Source of the DNA: Streptomyces sp. NBC_00775 | GTDB lineage: Bacteria; Actinomycetota; Actinomycetes; Streptomycetales; Streptomycetaceae | Length of the DNA: 64,000 nt | Reading direction: 5' to 3' | Assembly: GCF_036347135.1 (NCBI RefSeq) | Contig: NZ_CP108938.1 | Coordinates: forward strand, 6,014,001-6,078,000 | Part shown: in pieces, positions 8,889-17,334 of the stretch | Layout: each line of letters starts with the position of its first letter | Position numbering within the stretch: position 1 is the stretch's first letter | Program-made: the position numbers and the translations under genes | The notes under the pieces: model-generated | Database searches by the model: none | Seen by the model: the letters and a program-made list of their open reading frames with translations, nothing else | Told to the model about the DNA's origin: nothing

Positions 8889-10274
8889 ATGGCCGCAAGG
8901 CCTCTCGTCGCCAGGCAGCCGAACGAGCGGTTGCAGGCGCTCATCCAGGAAGCGGGCTGTTCCAACGCCGGGCTGGCCCGCCGGGTCAACATGTGCGGCG
9001 CGGAGCACGGTCTCGATCTGCGCTACGACAAGACGTCCGTGGCGCGCTGGCTGCGCGGACAGCAGCCACGCGGACGGGCTCCGGCCATCATCGCCGAGGC
9101 ACTGGGCCGCAAGCTGGGCCGTACGGTCACGATCGACGAGATCGGCATGGCCAACGGCAAGAACCTCGCGTCCGGCGTCGGTCTCCAGTTCTCGCCGACC
9201 GTACTGGGGGCCATCGAGCAGGTCTGCGAGCTGTGGCGCAGCGATGTGGGGCGCCGGGACTTCCTGTCCGGCTCCTCCGTCGCCGCCTCCGCGCTCGTGG
9301 AGCCGAGCCGCGACTGGCTGATCTCCGCGCCGGACTCGCAGGTGGCGCGTTCGGCGGGCCCGCGCGTCGGGCTCTCGGACGTCGCGGCGGTCCGCGCGAT
9401 GACCCAGGCACTCACCGACCTGGACCACCAGTACGGCAGCGGGCACGTACGCCCGGTCGTCGTGCACTACCTCAACAGCGTGGTCTCCGGGCTGCTCGCG
9501 GGCTCCTACCGGGAGGCGGTCGGGCGTGAACTGTTCGCCGCCGTATCGCGGTTGACGGAACTCGCCGGCTACATGGCCATCGACACCGGCCAGCCGGGGC
9601 TCGCCCAGCGGTACTACATCCAGGCGCTGCGGCTCGCGCAGGCGGCCGGTGACCGTGGCTACGGCGGCTATGTGCTCGCCGCGTCCATGAGCCACCTGGC
9701 GGCCCAGCTCGGCAACCCGCGCGAGATCGCGCAGCTGGCGCGCGCGGCGCAGGAGGGCGCGCGCGGGCGTGTGACTCCGCGCGCGGAGTCGATGTTCTAC
9801 GCCGCGGAGGCGCGCGGGCACGCGCTGATGGGCGACGCGCGCGCCGCCCAGCTGGCGTCCGGGCGCGCGGTCGGCGCCCTGGAGTCGGCCGACCCGGCCT
9901 CCGGGGACGACCCGGCGTGGATCGCGCACTTCGACGAGGCCTATCTGGCCGACGAGCTGGCGCACTGCCACCGGGACCTGGGACAGGCGGAGGCCGCCGC
10001 GCGGTGTGCGGAGGAGTCCCTCGCCGGGCTCCCCGAGTCGCGGGCCCGCCGCCGCGCGATCGGCTTCGTGCTGCTCGCCACGGCGCAGGTCCAGCAGCGC
10101 GAGGTGGAACAGGCCTGCCACACGGGCCTGCGCGCGGTGGAGTTGCTGAGCACCCTCCGTTCCAACCGCGGCGCCGAGTACCTCGACGACTTCCAGCAGC
10201 GGCTCGAGCCGTACCGGGACGAGCCGGTGGTACGGGAGTTCGGGGCGCGGCTGGATTTGCAGGCGGCGGCGTGA
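8889..10274 (+). CDS. HTH/TPR transcriptional regulator (NsdA-like architecture)
   Basis: 461 residues. Residues 10-70 form a Cro/C1-like HTH (LQALIQEAGCSNAGLARRVN, DKTSVARWLRGQQPRGRAP). Residues 95-135 hold the RRDFLSGSSVAASAL segment typical of Streptomyces regulators in this family. From about 150 to the end, helical TPR-like repeats follow (AGYMAIDTGQPGLAQRYYIQ, AAEARGHALMGDARAAQLAS). Related Streptomyces proteins such as NsdA affect development and antibiotic onset, so a similar regulatory role is likely. ATG 8889 has an AGGGGG ribosome site. A hairpin follows the stop at once. Confidence 0.75.
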   Translation: MAARPLVARQPNERLQALIQEAGCSNAGLARRVNMCGAEHGLDLRYDKTSVARWLRGQQPRGRAPAIIAEALGRKLGRTVTIDEIGMANGKNLASGVGLQFSPTVLGAIEQVCELWRSDVGRRDFLSGSSVAASALVEPSRDWLISAPDSQVARSAGPRVGLSDVAAVRAMTQALTDLDHQYGSGHVRPVVVHYLNSVVSGLLAGSYREAVGRELFAAVSRLTELAGYMAIDTGQPGLAQRYYIQALRLAQAAGDRGYGGYVLAASMSHLAAQLGNPREIAQLARAAQEGARGRVTPRAESMFYAAEARGHALMGDARAAQLASGRAVGALESADPASGDDPAWIAHFDEAYLADELAHCHRDLGQAEAAARCAEESLAGLPESRARRRAIGFVLLATAQVQQREVEQACHTGLRAVELLSTLRSNRGAEYLDDFQQRLEPYRDEPVVREFGARLDLQAAA

Positions 10275-10623
10275 ACGCAGGGCGAGGGGCGTACGCGTAT
10301 GACGTGCGCGCCCCTCGCACGATCGGGGCACGGGCGCCCCGCTTGAACGGGGAGTGCCGGCGCCCGGCGTGAGCGTCCGCTGTGGGCGCTGGGCGTGAGC
10401 GTCTGGCGCGGGCGTCCATGAACGTATGGCGTGCGCGGGCGTGAACGCTGGGGAAACGTGGGCGCCGGGAGTGAGGGGGGACGGATACAGCGCACAAGGG
10501 GGCGGTTTCGTTACCCGTGTCACAGGGTGCGGGGGTCACGCCCTGTGCTGCGTGGCACCGGGTTGTGGGGACCCGGTAGCGTGGGCCGACGATTCCGAAG
10601 GTCCCCCATTCGTAGGAGTCCCG
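10275..10623. other. 349-bp intergenic region with degenerate GGCGTGA repeats
   Basis: After the hairpin at 10282-10318 the stretch contains several degenerate copies of GGCGTGANCG (10360-10450), echoing the sequence around the upstream stop codon. The promoter of the proline-rich protein gene must lie between about 10480 and 10610. No convincing coding sequence is present. Confidence 0.4.
10282..10318 (+). terminator. Probable terminator of the HTH/TPR gene
   Basis: Perfect 10-bp arms (GCGAGGGGCG and its complement) flank a 17-base loop, starting 8 bp after the stop codon at 10274. Confidence 0.6.
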
Positions 10624-12522
10624 GTGACGCAGAGTGGACAGGGCGAGGAGCCCTCGGCGCGACCCGCGCGCGAAGGCATCGTGCTGCCTTCCGACGGTGG
10701 CGAGCCCCTGCTGCCGGGTATGACGGGCGACCGTACGACCCCGGCGGGCGGTCAGGCCTGGGGCCAGCCGTGGGGACCCGACCAGCCGGCCGCCCCCGCC
10801 CCGCAGCCCGACCAGGGCTGGGGAGCGCCGGTGGACGGAACCCAGACCTGGGGGGCCGCTGAGCCGCCCCGGTCCACCGCCCCGGAGTGGGGCGCTCCCG
10901 ACGCCTCCCAGGGCTGGGCGCCCCAGCAGCAGCCCGACGCGAACGGGTACCAGCAGCAGACGGGCCCGCACGGGGCTCAGCAGCCGCAGGGCTTCGCGCC
11001 GCAGGCGGCGCCCGGCGCCGGGCCACTGCCGCCCGAGGGCGCGCAGGGACCGTCGTACGGCGCGCAGAACGGTTTCGCGCCGGAGGCGCACGGCACGCAC
11101 GCGGGGGGCGCGTACGGCGGGTACGGCGCCCCGGACCAGCAGGGGGCGCAGCCCCCGCACGCCGGGAACGCCCTCCCGCAGGCCGCGCCGGATCCGTACG
11201 GCGCCGCCGGACCGTCGGCCCCCTCGCACTCCCTGCCGCCGGCCGCGCAGCCGACGCCGCTGCCGCCCGTGAGTGCGGGGCTGCCGCTGCCGCCCGCCGA
11301 GGACGGCGCGACCCAGTACATCCCGTACATCCCGCCCGCCCCGGGCGCCGACGAGGGGGCGACGCAGTACATCCCGCCCGTCGCCGCCACGGTGGACGAG
11401 GGGGCCACTCAGTACATCCCGCCGGTGGGCCCGGGTGCGCTGCCGCCCGAGGTGTCGGCGGAGGCGACGCAGTTCCTGGGGCAGGCGCCGCAGGGTGGTG
11501 CCGCCGGGCCGCTGCCCGCCGCCGCGCACCCGGACGCCGAGGCCACGCAGTACATCGCTCCCGTGCCTCCGCAGCCGGCCGGCGCGCCGTATGGGATACG
11601 CCCGGGCGCGCCGGAGGACCGGCAGCCCCCGGCGGAGTTCGACAGCCTGTTCCGCAGCGAGCCGGAGGGGCCCGCGTCGACGCAGCAGATGCCGCGCTTC
11701 GACCCGTCGGCGCAGGAGCCCCCGTACGGCGCGCAGGCCCCGTACGGGGCCCAGCCCTCACAGGGCGCGCCCGGCGCATACGGCGCGCAGGCTCCGTACG
11801 GGGCGCACGCCCCCGGCGCGCCGGGGGGCCGGGCCGCCGCACGGCGCGGCGGAGCGTCCGACGGTGACGGTGGTGGCGGACGCGGAGGCAGCGGCCGGTC
11901 GCGTGTCCCGGTGATCGCGGCCGTCGGCATCGGCATCGCCGTGCTCGGCATCGGCGCCGGCGCCCTGCTCAGCGGCGGCGGCGACACCGGCAGCAAGGAC
12001 GACAAGAGCAAGACCGTGTCGGCGACGGCCCCCACGACCCAGGACTCGGCGTCGCCGTCCACCGACCCGGCCAAGGCGCAGGCCGTCGAGCTGGACAAGC
12101 TCCTGGCGGACAGCAGCAACAGCCGCGACGCGGTGATCAACGCCGTGGGGAACGTGAAGACGTGCGACAACCTGGACCAGGCGGCCAGTGATCTGCGGGA
12201 CGCGGCCAAGCAGCGAGGCGAGCTGGTCACCCGGCTCGCCTCCCTCCCCGTCGACAAGCTCCCGAACCACGCCCAGCTGACCACCGCGCTCACCAACGGC
12301 TGGAAGGCCTCCGCGTCGGCCGACAACCATTACGCCGCGTGGGCCGACCAGGCCGCCGGCAAGAAGGGCTGCCGGAAGGGCCAGGCCCGCACCACCGGGC
12401 AGAAGCAGGCGGGCGACCGGGCCAGCGGCACCGCGTCCACGGAGAAGGAGAAGGCCGCGAAGCTGTGGAACTCCATCGCGTCGAAGTACGGCCTGACGCA
12501 GCGGGCGCGGACCCAGCTCTGA
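10624..12522 (+). CDS. Proline-rich single-pass membrane protein with EATQYIPP-type repeats
   Basis: 632 residues. The cytoplasmic N-terminal 410 residues are rich in Pro, Gln, Gly and Ala and contain six copies of an [DE/G]-A-T-Q-[YF]-[IL] motif: three GATQYIP, one EATQFLG, one EATQYIA and one ASTQQMP. A basic stretch (GRAAARRGG to GGSGRSR) precedes one transmembrane helix, VPVIAAVGIGIAVLGIGAGA. The extracellular 180 residues contain two Cys (KTCDNLDQ, KKGCRKGQ) that may form a disulfide. GTG 10624 has AGGAG 5 bases upstream. Regularly spaced TQ motifs with acidic -2 and hydrophobic +3 suggest a Ser/Thr-kinase substrate. No enzyme domain is visible. Confidence 0.75.
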   Translation: MTQSGQGEEPSARPAREGIVLPSDGGEPLLPGMTGDRTTPAGGQAWGQPWGPDQPAAPAPQPDQGWGAPVDGTQTWGAAEPPRSTAPEWGAPDASQGWAPQQQPDANGYQQQTGPHGAQQPQGFAPQAAPGAGPLPPEGAQGPSYGAQNGFAPEAHGTHAGGAYGGYGAPDQQGAQPPHAGNALPQAAPDPYGAAGPSAPSHSLPPAAQPTPLPPVSAGLPLPPAEDGATQYIPYIPPAPGADEGATQYIPPVAATVDEGATQYIPPVGPGALPPEVSAEATQFLGQAPQGGAAGPLPAAAHPDAEATQYIAPVPPQPAGAPYGIRPGAPEDRQPPAEFDSLFRSEPEGPASTQQMPRFDPSAQEPPYGAQAPYGAQPSQGAPGAYGAQAPYGAHAPGAPGGRAAARRGGASDGDGGGGRGGSGRSRVPVIAAVGIGIAVLGIGAGALLSGGGDTGSKDDKSKTVSATAPTTQDSASPSTDPAKAQAVELDKLLADSSNSRDAVINAVGNVKTCDNLDQAASDLRDAAKQRGELVTRLASLPVDKLPNHAQLTTALTNGWKASASADNHYAAWADQAAGKKGCRKGQARTTGQKQAGDRASGTASTEKEKAAKLWNSIASKYGLTQRARTQL

Positions 12523-12562
12523 ACCGTCGCTGAAACCCTCTGAACCGTCGACCGTCACTGAA

Positions 12563-12603
12563 CCCTTGAGGGCCGCAAGGCCCCAAGGGCTCAGGGCCCT
12601 GAG
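12563..12603. terminator. Bidirectional terminator between convergent genes
   Basis: Stem CCCTTG-(A)-GGGCC with a GCAA tetraloop and the complementary GGCCC-CAAGGG (12563-12589, one bulged A). The perfect palindrome CTCAGGGCCCTGAG follows at 12590-12603. It lies between the stops at 12522 (plus) and 12609 (minus). Confidence 0.7.
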
Positions 12604-12608
12604 GGTCC

Positions 12609-13907
12609 TCAGTCCGCGTTCTCCAGACTCTTCGACACATTGACGAACCCGCGCCGCGCCGACACCAGCTGACCCTGGCGTACGAGCTGGAAGGTGACGT
12701 CGGCGTTGATGAGGCGCGGGAAGTCGACGGCCGCGATCAGATCCTCGAAACGCCAGCTGAGCGTTGGGGTGAGCCCGCCCGTGGTCACCTTGAGGCCGTC
12801 GTCGAGGGCGCGCTGGATCGTCCGCGCGGACACTTCGCCGCCGCCGAGCGACTCGATGGCCGCCTTCAGCACGGTGTACGCGATCCAGGTGGTCTGCACT
12901 CCGGCGTCAGCGGGGTCGATCCGGTTGTCGCCGAACGCCTGCTCCTTGATCACCTTGCGCATGGTGTCCCAGCGGGGGTCGCTCGCGTTCGGGTACCAGC
13001 TGGTGACGTACGAGCCCTCGTACGGGCTCGACTTGCCGCCGGTGGCGTCGATCTGCGACTGGTCGATGCTGCCGAGGACGGTGCCCATGCGCACCGCCGG
13101 GTAGTTCTCGCGGTCGCGCCGGAAGGAGTCCATGAACGTGTCGGTGCGGTCGCCGAGCGCGGGCACCACGCAGCCCCGCTTCAGCGGGTCGGTGGTCGCG
13201 CGCTCGAGCACCTGCCGCGTCTGCCGCGAGTACTCGGTCGCGTCCTCGGCGGCCCGCTGGTCCGAAGCGGACGCGTGGCCCTCCGACTTCAGGCCGGAGT
13301 CGAGCAGCACCGGAAGCTGGTCGCCGGCGGCGGTGTCGGGGCGGGCGAGCGCGACCGGGCCGCAGCTCTTGCCGAGCTGTTCGCCGAGGCCGGCCAGCAG
13401 CGCGGGCTCGCCACCGTTGACGGGGTAGGAGAGGGGACTGGTGAACTCGTCGTTGGTGACGCCGTAGCCGCCGATGTACGGGATACCCGCGCTTTCCAGC
13501 GGGGTGAGGAACGAGCGGCCGTGCTGGCTGTAGGAGCCGACGACGGCGACGACCTTCTCGTCGACCGCCTGCTGGGCGCACTTCGCGGCGTCCACGAAGT
13601 CGTTGTGGTCGTTGCAGGTGATGACCTTGAGCTGGTGGCCGTTGATGCCGCCCTGGGCGTTGATCCAGCGGGCGTAGGCCTTGGCCATCGCGGGCATGCC
13701 GGGCTTGTTGGTCGCGGCGGTCTTCTCGGGTGCCCAGGTCATGACGGTGACGGGGTCGTCCCCGGAGCCCCCCGTGGCACCAGGGATGACCCCGCATCCG
13801 ACCGCGATCGACGCACACGCGACCAGCGCGCCCGCGGACAGCAACGTGGCCTTGACGGGCCGGGGGAGGACGGGTGAGCTCGTGCGTGTGCGTCGCCTGC
13901 CGGTCAT
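12609..13907 (-). CDS. ABC transporter substrate-binding lipoprotein (branched-chain amino acid/amide type)
   Basis: 432 residues from ATG 13907 (a GTG two codons earlier is possible). The N-terminus is MTGRRRTRT, a hydrophobic stretch LLSAGALVACASIAVGC with a lipobox-type AVGC, then a Gly/Ser linker. The mature part is a Peripla_BP_6 fold (AKAYARWINAQGGINGHQLK, VVAVVGSYSQHGRSFLTPLE, GVQTTWIAYTVLKAAIESLG). It should bind an amino acid or amide outside the membrane. No permease or ATPase gene is adjacent, so it is an orphan binding protein or a sensor. It is convergent with the proline-rich protein across a strong terminator. Confidence 0.85.
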   Translation of the reverse strand: MTGRRRTRTSSPVLPRPVKATLLSAGALVACASIAVGCGVIPGATGGSGDDPVTVMTWAPEKTAATNKPGMPAMAKAYARWINAQGGINGHQLKVITCNDHNDFVDAAKCAQQAVDEKVVAVVGSYSQHGRSFLTPLESAGIPYIGGYGVTNDEFTSPLSYPVNGGEPALLAGLGEQLGKSCGPVALARPDTAAGDQLPVLLDSGLKSEGHASASDQRAAEDATEYSRQTRQVLERATTDPLKRGCVVPALGDRTDTFMDSFRRDRENYPAVRMGTVLGSIDQSQIDATGGKSSPYEGSYVTSWYPNASDPRWDTMRKVIKEQAFGDNRIDPADAGVQTTWIAYTVLKAAIESLGGGEVSARTIQRALDDGLKVTTGGLTPTLSWRFEDLIAAVDFPRLINADVTFQLVRQGQLVSARRGFVNVSKSLENAD

Positions 13908-14078
13908 GGACACGCACGATTCCGTCACATCGCTAACCGTGGAGTGACCGTTGGTCAACGAAAGGTGACGCAGAGGTGAATTGCGGGGGTCGATGATCGG
14001 ATTTTCGACGGGAACGTACGATCGGTGACCGTGCAAGGTTCGGAGAACTCTTCCCGTCGCGGGCGTCGCTCATCCACC

Positions 14079-14525
14079 ATGGGCGGCATGCCACTGAACG
14101 ACATGCCGTGGTGGCGCTGGCGCAGCAATGTGCGCTCCGCGCTGCACATGCTTTCCGACACAGACTTCCAGCGGGGCGTCTGGCTCGCGGGCGTCGACGG
14201 GTACGGGGACGTCACCGACGCCGTGTACCGCCTGGTCGAGGACACCTGGCTGGACAACTGGTCGGCCGAGAAATACGTCGGCACGATCTTCCGGGACTCC
14301 CAGGAGGCGGCCCTCGTCGACACCGCCGTGCTGCGCGTCCTGCGGATCATGCACCAGGTCGGGCCCGACGCGCCGGTCTCCGCGTACCTCGACCACCCCG
14401 CGTGGCCGGAGGCCGTCCGCGCCGCGCGTGACGCGCACGTACGGCTCGCGGTGAGCGACGGGGAGGATCCCGACGCCCAGCCGCGCACGCTTGAGGTACT
14501 GCGGATCCTGACGCGGTCGGCGTAG
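14079..14525 (+). CDS. Conserved Streptomyces protein of unknown function
   Basis: 148 residues, starting MGGMPLNDMPWWRWRSN. It is soluble and acidic, with conserved-looking blocks (VYRLVEDTWLDNWSAEKYVG, LRVLRIMHQVGPDAPVSAYL). I recognise it as a recurrent small Streptomyces protein family, but no function is established; a distant likeness to immunity-type proteins is only an impression. GTG 14025 is an alternative start with GGGAAC upstream. The stop codon lies inside a 10-bp tandem repeat. It is divergent from the substrate-binding lipoprotein. Confidence 0.65.
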   Translation: MGGMPLNDMPWWRWRSNVRSALHMLSDTDFQRGVWLAGVDGYGDVTDAVYRLVEDTWLDNWSAEKYVGTIFRDSQEAALVDTAVLRVLRIMHQVGPDAPVSAYLDHPAWPEAVRAARDAHVRLAVSDGEDPDAQPRTLEVLRILTRSA

Positions 14526-14554
14526 GTCGGCGTAGGTCGGCGTAGGTCGGCGTA
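14515..14554 (+). repeat. Four perfect 10-bp units spanning a stop codon
   Basis: Unit GGTCGGCGTA occurs four times. The gene's TAG (14523-14525) lies across the first unit junction, and the repeats place further TAGs at 14533 and 14543, so all three frames acquire a stop. Confidence 0.85.
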
Positions 14555-14671
14555 CGTGGGCGTGTGCGTCGGCTCGGGTCGGCGCACCCCGGCGCGGGGG
14601 ACTTCTCGGAGGGCGTCCGGGTGTCGGGACGGTCGCCCGCCCCAGGCGCCCGGTATGGGAACCTGTCCTGC

Positions 14672-15556
14672 ATGAATGAGCAGTCCGTCCGCGGGGCCGC
14701 ACCCGCCGCCGAGCAGTACGTCCTGACCATCTCGTGCCCGGACAAGCCGGGCATCGTGCACGCCGTGTCGAGCTACCTCTTCATGACCGGCTGCAACATC
14801 GAGGACAGTCAGCAGTTCGGCGACCACGACACGGGTCTGTTCTTCATGCGGGTCCACTTCTCGGCGGCGGCGCCGGTGACCGTGGAGAAGCTGCGCGCGA
14901 GCTTCGCGGCGATCGGTGACTCCTTCCACATGGACTGGCAGCTCAACCGGGTCGAGGACAAGATGCGGATCGTCCTCATGGTCAGCAAGTTCGGCCACTG
15001 CCTGAACGACCTGCTCTTCCGGGCGCGGATCGGTGCGCTGCCGGTGGAAATCGCCGCCGTGGTCTCCAACCACACGGACTTTGCCGAGCTGGTGGGTTCG
15101 TACGACATTCCGTTCCGCCATATCCCGGTGACGAAGGATACGAAGGCGGAGGCCGAGTCGGAGCTGCTGGAGCTGGTTCGCGAGGAGAACGTCGAACTGG
15201 TCGTCCTCGCCCGCTATATGCAGGTCCTCTCCGACGACCTGTGCAAGCAGCTCAGTGGCCGGATCATCAACATCCACCACTCCTTCCTGCCGAGCTTCAA
15301 GGGTGCGAAGCCGTATCACCAGGCGCATGCGCGGGGTGTGAAGCTGATCGGGGCCACCGCGCACTATGTGACGGCCGACCTCGACGAGGGGCCGATCATC
15401 GAGCAGGAGGTCGAACGTGTCGGCCACGGGGTGACTCCCGACCAGCTGGTCGCCATCGGGCGGGACGTGGAGTGCCAGGCGCTGGCGCGGGCGGTGAAGT
15501 GGCATGCGGAGCGCCGCATCCTCCTGAACGGCCGCCGCACGGTCATCTTCGCGTAG
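14672..15556 (+). CDS. purU: Formyltetrahydrofolate deformylase
   Basis: 294 residues. An N-terminal ACT domain (YVLTISCPDKPGIVHAVSSY) is followed by a formyltransferase-type catalytic domain (VLMVSKFGHCLNDLLFR, VVSNHTDFAEL). The catalytic Asn, His and Asp are visible in IINIHHSFLPSFKGAKPYHQ and TADLDEGPIIEQ. The enzyme hydrolyses 10-formyl-THF to formate and THF, feeding formate to purine synthesis and balancing one-carbon pools. ATG 14672 follows CCTGTCCTGC without a strong ribosome site. The gene stands alone between the 10-bp repeat and a large palindrome. Confidence 0.95.
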   Translation: MNEQSVRGAAPAAEQYVLTISCPDKPGIVHAVSSYLFMTGCNIEDSQQFGDHDTGLFFMRVHFSAAAPVTVEKLRASFAAIGDSFHMDWQLNRVEDKMRIVLMVSKFGHCLNDLLFRARIGALPVEIAAVVSNHTDFAELVGSYDIPFRHIPVTKDTKAEAESELLELVREENVELVVLARYMQVLSDDLCKQLSGRIINIHHSFLPSFKGAKPYHQAHARGVKLIGATAHYVTADLDEGPIIEQEVERVGHGVTPDQLVAIGRDVECQALARAVKWHAERRILLNGRRTVIFA

Positions 15557-15828
15557 CGTTTTTCGCCCCCGCCGCCCCTACCCGTCCCATCCCGTTCCTG
15601 GGGGCTGCGCCCCCAGACCCCCTGGGTTTGTATGTCGGCTGCGGGCCGGTGGGGGTTGCTCGCGCAGTTCCCCGCGCCCCTTAAAAGGGGCGCGGGGAAC
15701 TGCGCAATCTTTTGGACCAGCCCCCACCCACCGCAGCCAAAGAACCAGCCCACGGGGTCTGGGGCGGAGCCCCAGGAACGGGATGGGACGGGTAGGGGCG
15801 GCGGGGGCGAAAAACCGCCGGCGCCCCC
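15557..15828. repeat. 272-bp composite palindromic repeat between convergent genes
   Basis: The interval between the purU stop and the anti-sigma stop is almost entirely two inverted copies of one unit of about 130 bp. Each outer end reads CGCCCCCGCCGCCCCTACCC followed by CGTCCCATCCC; the centre is a perfect 21-bp inverted repeat (15662-15682 and 15685-15705, two-base loop). Inner segments (CTGGGGGCTGCGCCCCCAG) form their own hairpins. It probably acts as a bidirectional terminator and belongs to a family with copies near 7.8, 27.9, 30.4 and 56.2 kb. Confidence 0.85.
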
Positions 15829-17334
15829 CTACATCCGGCTCAACGACGCCGCGGCGAACAGCACATCCCTGATCGCCCCCCGGTCCCCGTCCTGCCCCGC
15901 GGCAGCCTCCTCGGGTGACACATGCCCCGCTGCCAGGCGGCAGAACTCGACACCGTCCAGCGCGACATGGGCAACCTCCCGCTCGGCGGAGCCCACCGCT
16001 CCGGGGGAGTCGAGGGGAATCAGCCACTCGCCACCCCCGGACCCCTCGATCTCAAGGCGCAGGCTCCGCCCAGGCGCCCCCGCGGCGACGAGATGATGGC
16101 CGGCCGGCGCGGGCGACAGCCCCGCCCGGCGGCGCTCGGCGAGCGACGCGGGCAGCATCCGGGCCGCGAGGTCGATCATGCGGTGGAGGTGGCGTGGGGC
16201 GGGCGGCTCGTAGGGGTAGTCCACGGCGTCCGCGATGTCGCCCGCGTGTACCCAGCACTCGAAGGCCCGGTCCAGCATCGAGTCCCTGAGCGGCAGCTGG
16301 AACCCGCCGTACGGCACGGTGAGCCGGCCGGACCCTCCCTCGCCCCCGGCGGCTCCGCCCGCCTGGGAGGTGCTCGCTCCCGTGAACGACACCGTACGGA
16401 CGATGTTGTGGCTCTGCTCCCGCCAAGGCAGCCGTACGGACCGGGTCGGCGGGAAGTGCGAGGCACCCCAGAACGCCTCGGTGCGGCCCTCGGGGGTCGG
16501 TTCCCCGGCGGGCGAGCCGGTCGGGCCGAGCGGGTCCTCCAGGCCCAGTGCGACGGCGACCAGACCGTCGACGCTCAGCAGATGGGCGATGACCCCGGCG
16601 ACCGTCGTACGGCGGCTCACCGGCCCGTCGCCGTCGAACCACCGCAGCCGCACGGGCGCATGCCACTCGGCGCCGCCGATGTCCTGCAGCAGCGCGTCGA
16701 GCCGGGCGGTCTCCGCGTCGTACGCAGCGGCCCAATCGGGCACCGGAATCCGCGGCGGGCGCCGGCCGAGGCAGCCCTCCAGGACGCGGGTGCGCAGCGT
16801 CGGGTCGAGGTCGAGGCTCTCGGCCGGGTGCAGCAGCCCGACCGCCTCGCGCAGCCGCAGCGCCTCGTCCGCGCAGGAACCGCACTCCCCGAGGTGTTCC
16901 TCGACGGCCGCCGTCTCCTCCGGCGAGCAGGCGGCCAGCGCCCACGCGCCGAGCAGCGACTTCAGTACCCGGTGCTCCAGGACGAGCGGCGCCGGTTCGC
17001 GAGCGGCGGCCGGTTCGGGCAGCGGCAGCCCGGTGTCCTCGACGGACGTACGCGGCAGCGGTATGCGCGGGGGTGTCCCCGACTCCGGCTCCTCACCGCC
17101 GCCGTGAGCGGGCCCGCCGGGTTGGCCGGGTCCCTGGGGTCCCGCGGGCCCACCACCGGCTGCCGCGGCGGCCCCGTCCGGCCCTACGCCGCCTCCGGCG
17201 CCCGCGCGCCCCTCGTACGCACCGCGCTCCTCCTCCTCATGACCTTCATGACCTTCAGGCCCTTGACGTCCCTCATGTCCTTGGCGCCCGTCGTGCTCGT
17301 CGAACGCCTCGAACCGGTCCGTTCCTCCGTTCAC
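15829..17334 (-). CDS. Anti-sigma factor fused to a maleylpyruvate-isomerase-like (MDMPI) domain
   Basis: 501 residues. The first 110 are low-complexity (repeated HEG/EGH and Gly/Pro-rich). Residues about 130-175 form a zinc anti-sigma domain with the HxxxCxxC signature EEHLGECGSC. The C-terminal 270 residues match the DinB/MDMPI-type mycothiol-dependent fold (DGPVSRRTTVAGVIAHLLSV, FECWVHAGDIADAV). Its GTG overlaps the ECF sigma stop by 4 bp (GTGA), so it should hold that sigma factor. No transmembrane segment is seen, so the sensor is cytoplasmic; a thiol- or mycothiol-responsive release is an attractive inference. Confidence 0.85.
   Translation of the reverse strand: MNGGTDRFEAFDEHDGRQGHEGRQGPEGHEGHEEEERGAYEGRAGAGGGVGPDGAAAAAGGGPAGPQGPGQPGGPAHGGGEEPESGTPPRIPLPRTSVEDTGLPLPEPAAAREPAPLVLEHRVLKSLLGAWALAACSPEETAAVEEHLGECGSCADEALRLREAVGLLHPAESLDLDPTLRTRVLEGCLGRRPPRIPVPDWAAAYDAETARLDALLQDIGGAEWHAPVRLRWFDGDGPVSRRTTVAGVIAHLLSVDGLVAVALGLEDPLGPTGSPAGEPTPEGRTEAFWGASHFPPTRSVRLPWREQSHNIVRTVSFTGASTSQAGGAAGGEGGSGRLTVPYGGFQLPLRDSMLDRAFECWVHAGDIADAVDYPYEPPAPRHLHRMIDLAARMLPASLAERRRAGLSPAPAGHHLVAAGAPGRSLRLEIEGSGGGEWLIPLDSPGAVGSAEREVAHVALDGVEFCRLAAGHVSPEEAAAGQDGDRGAIRDVLFAAASLSRM

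Noticed and set aside
15557..15828. Inverted repeats resembling the ends of an insertion sequence
   Set aside because: No transposase between the arms, no target-site duplication seen, and the element is much shorter than an IS. MITE-like origin remains possible.
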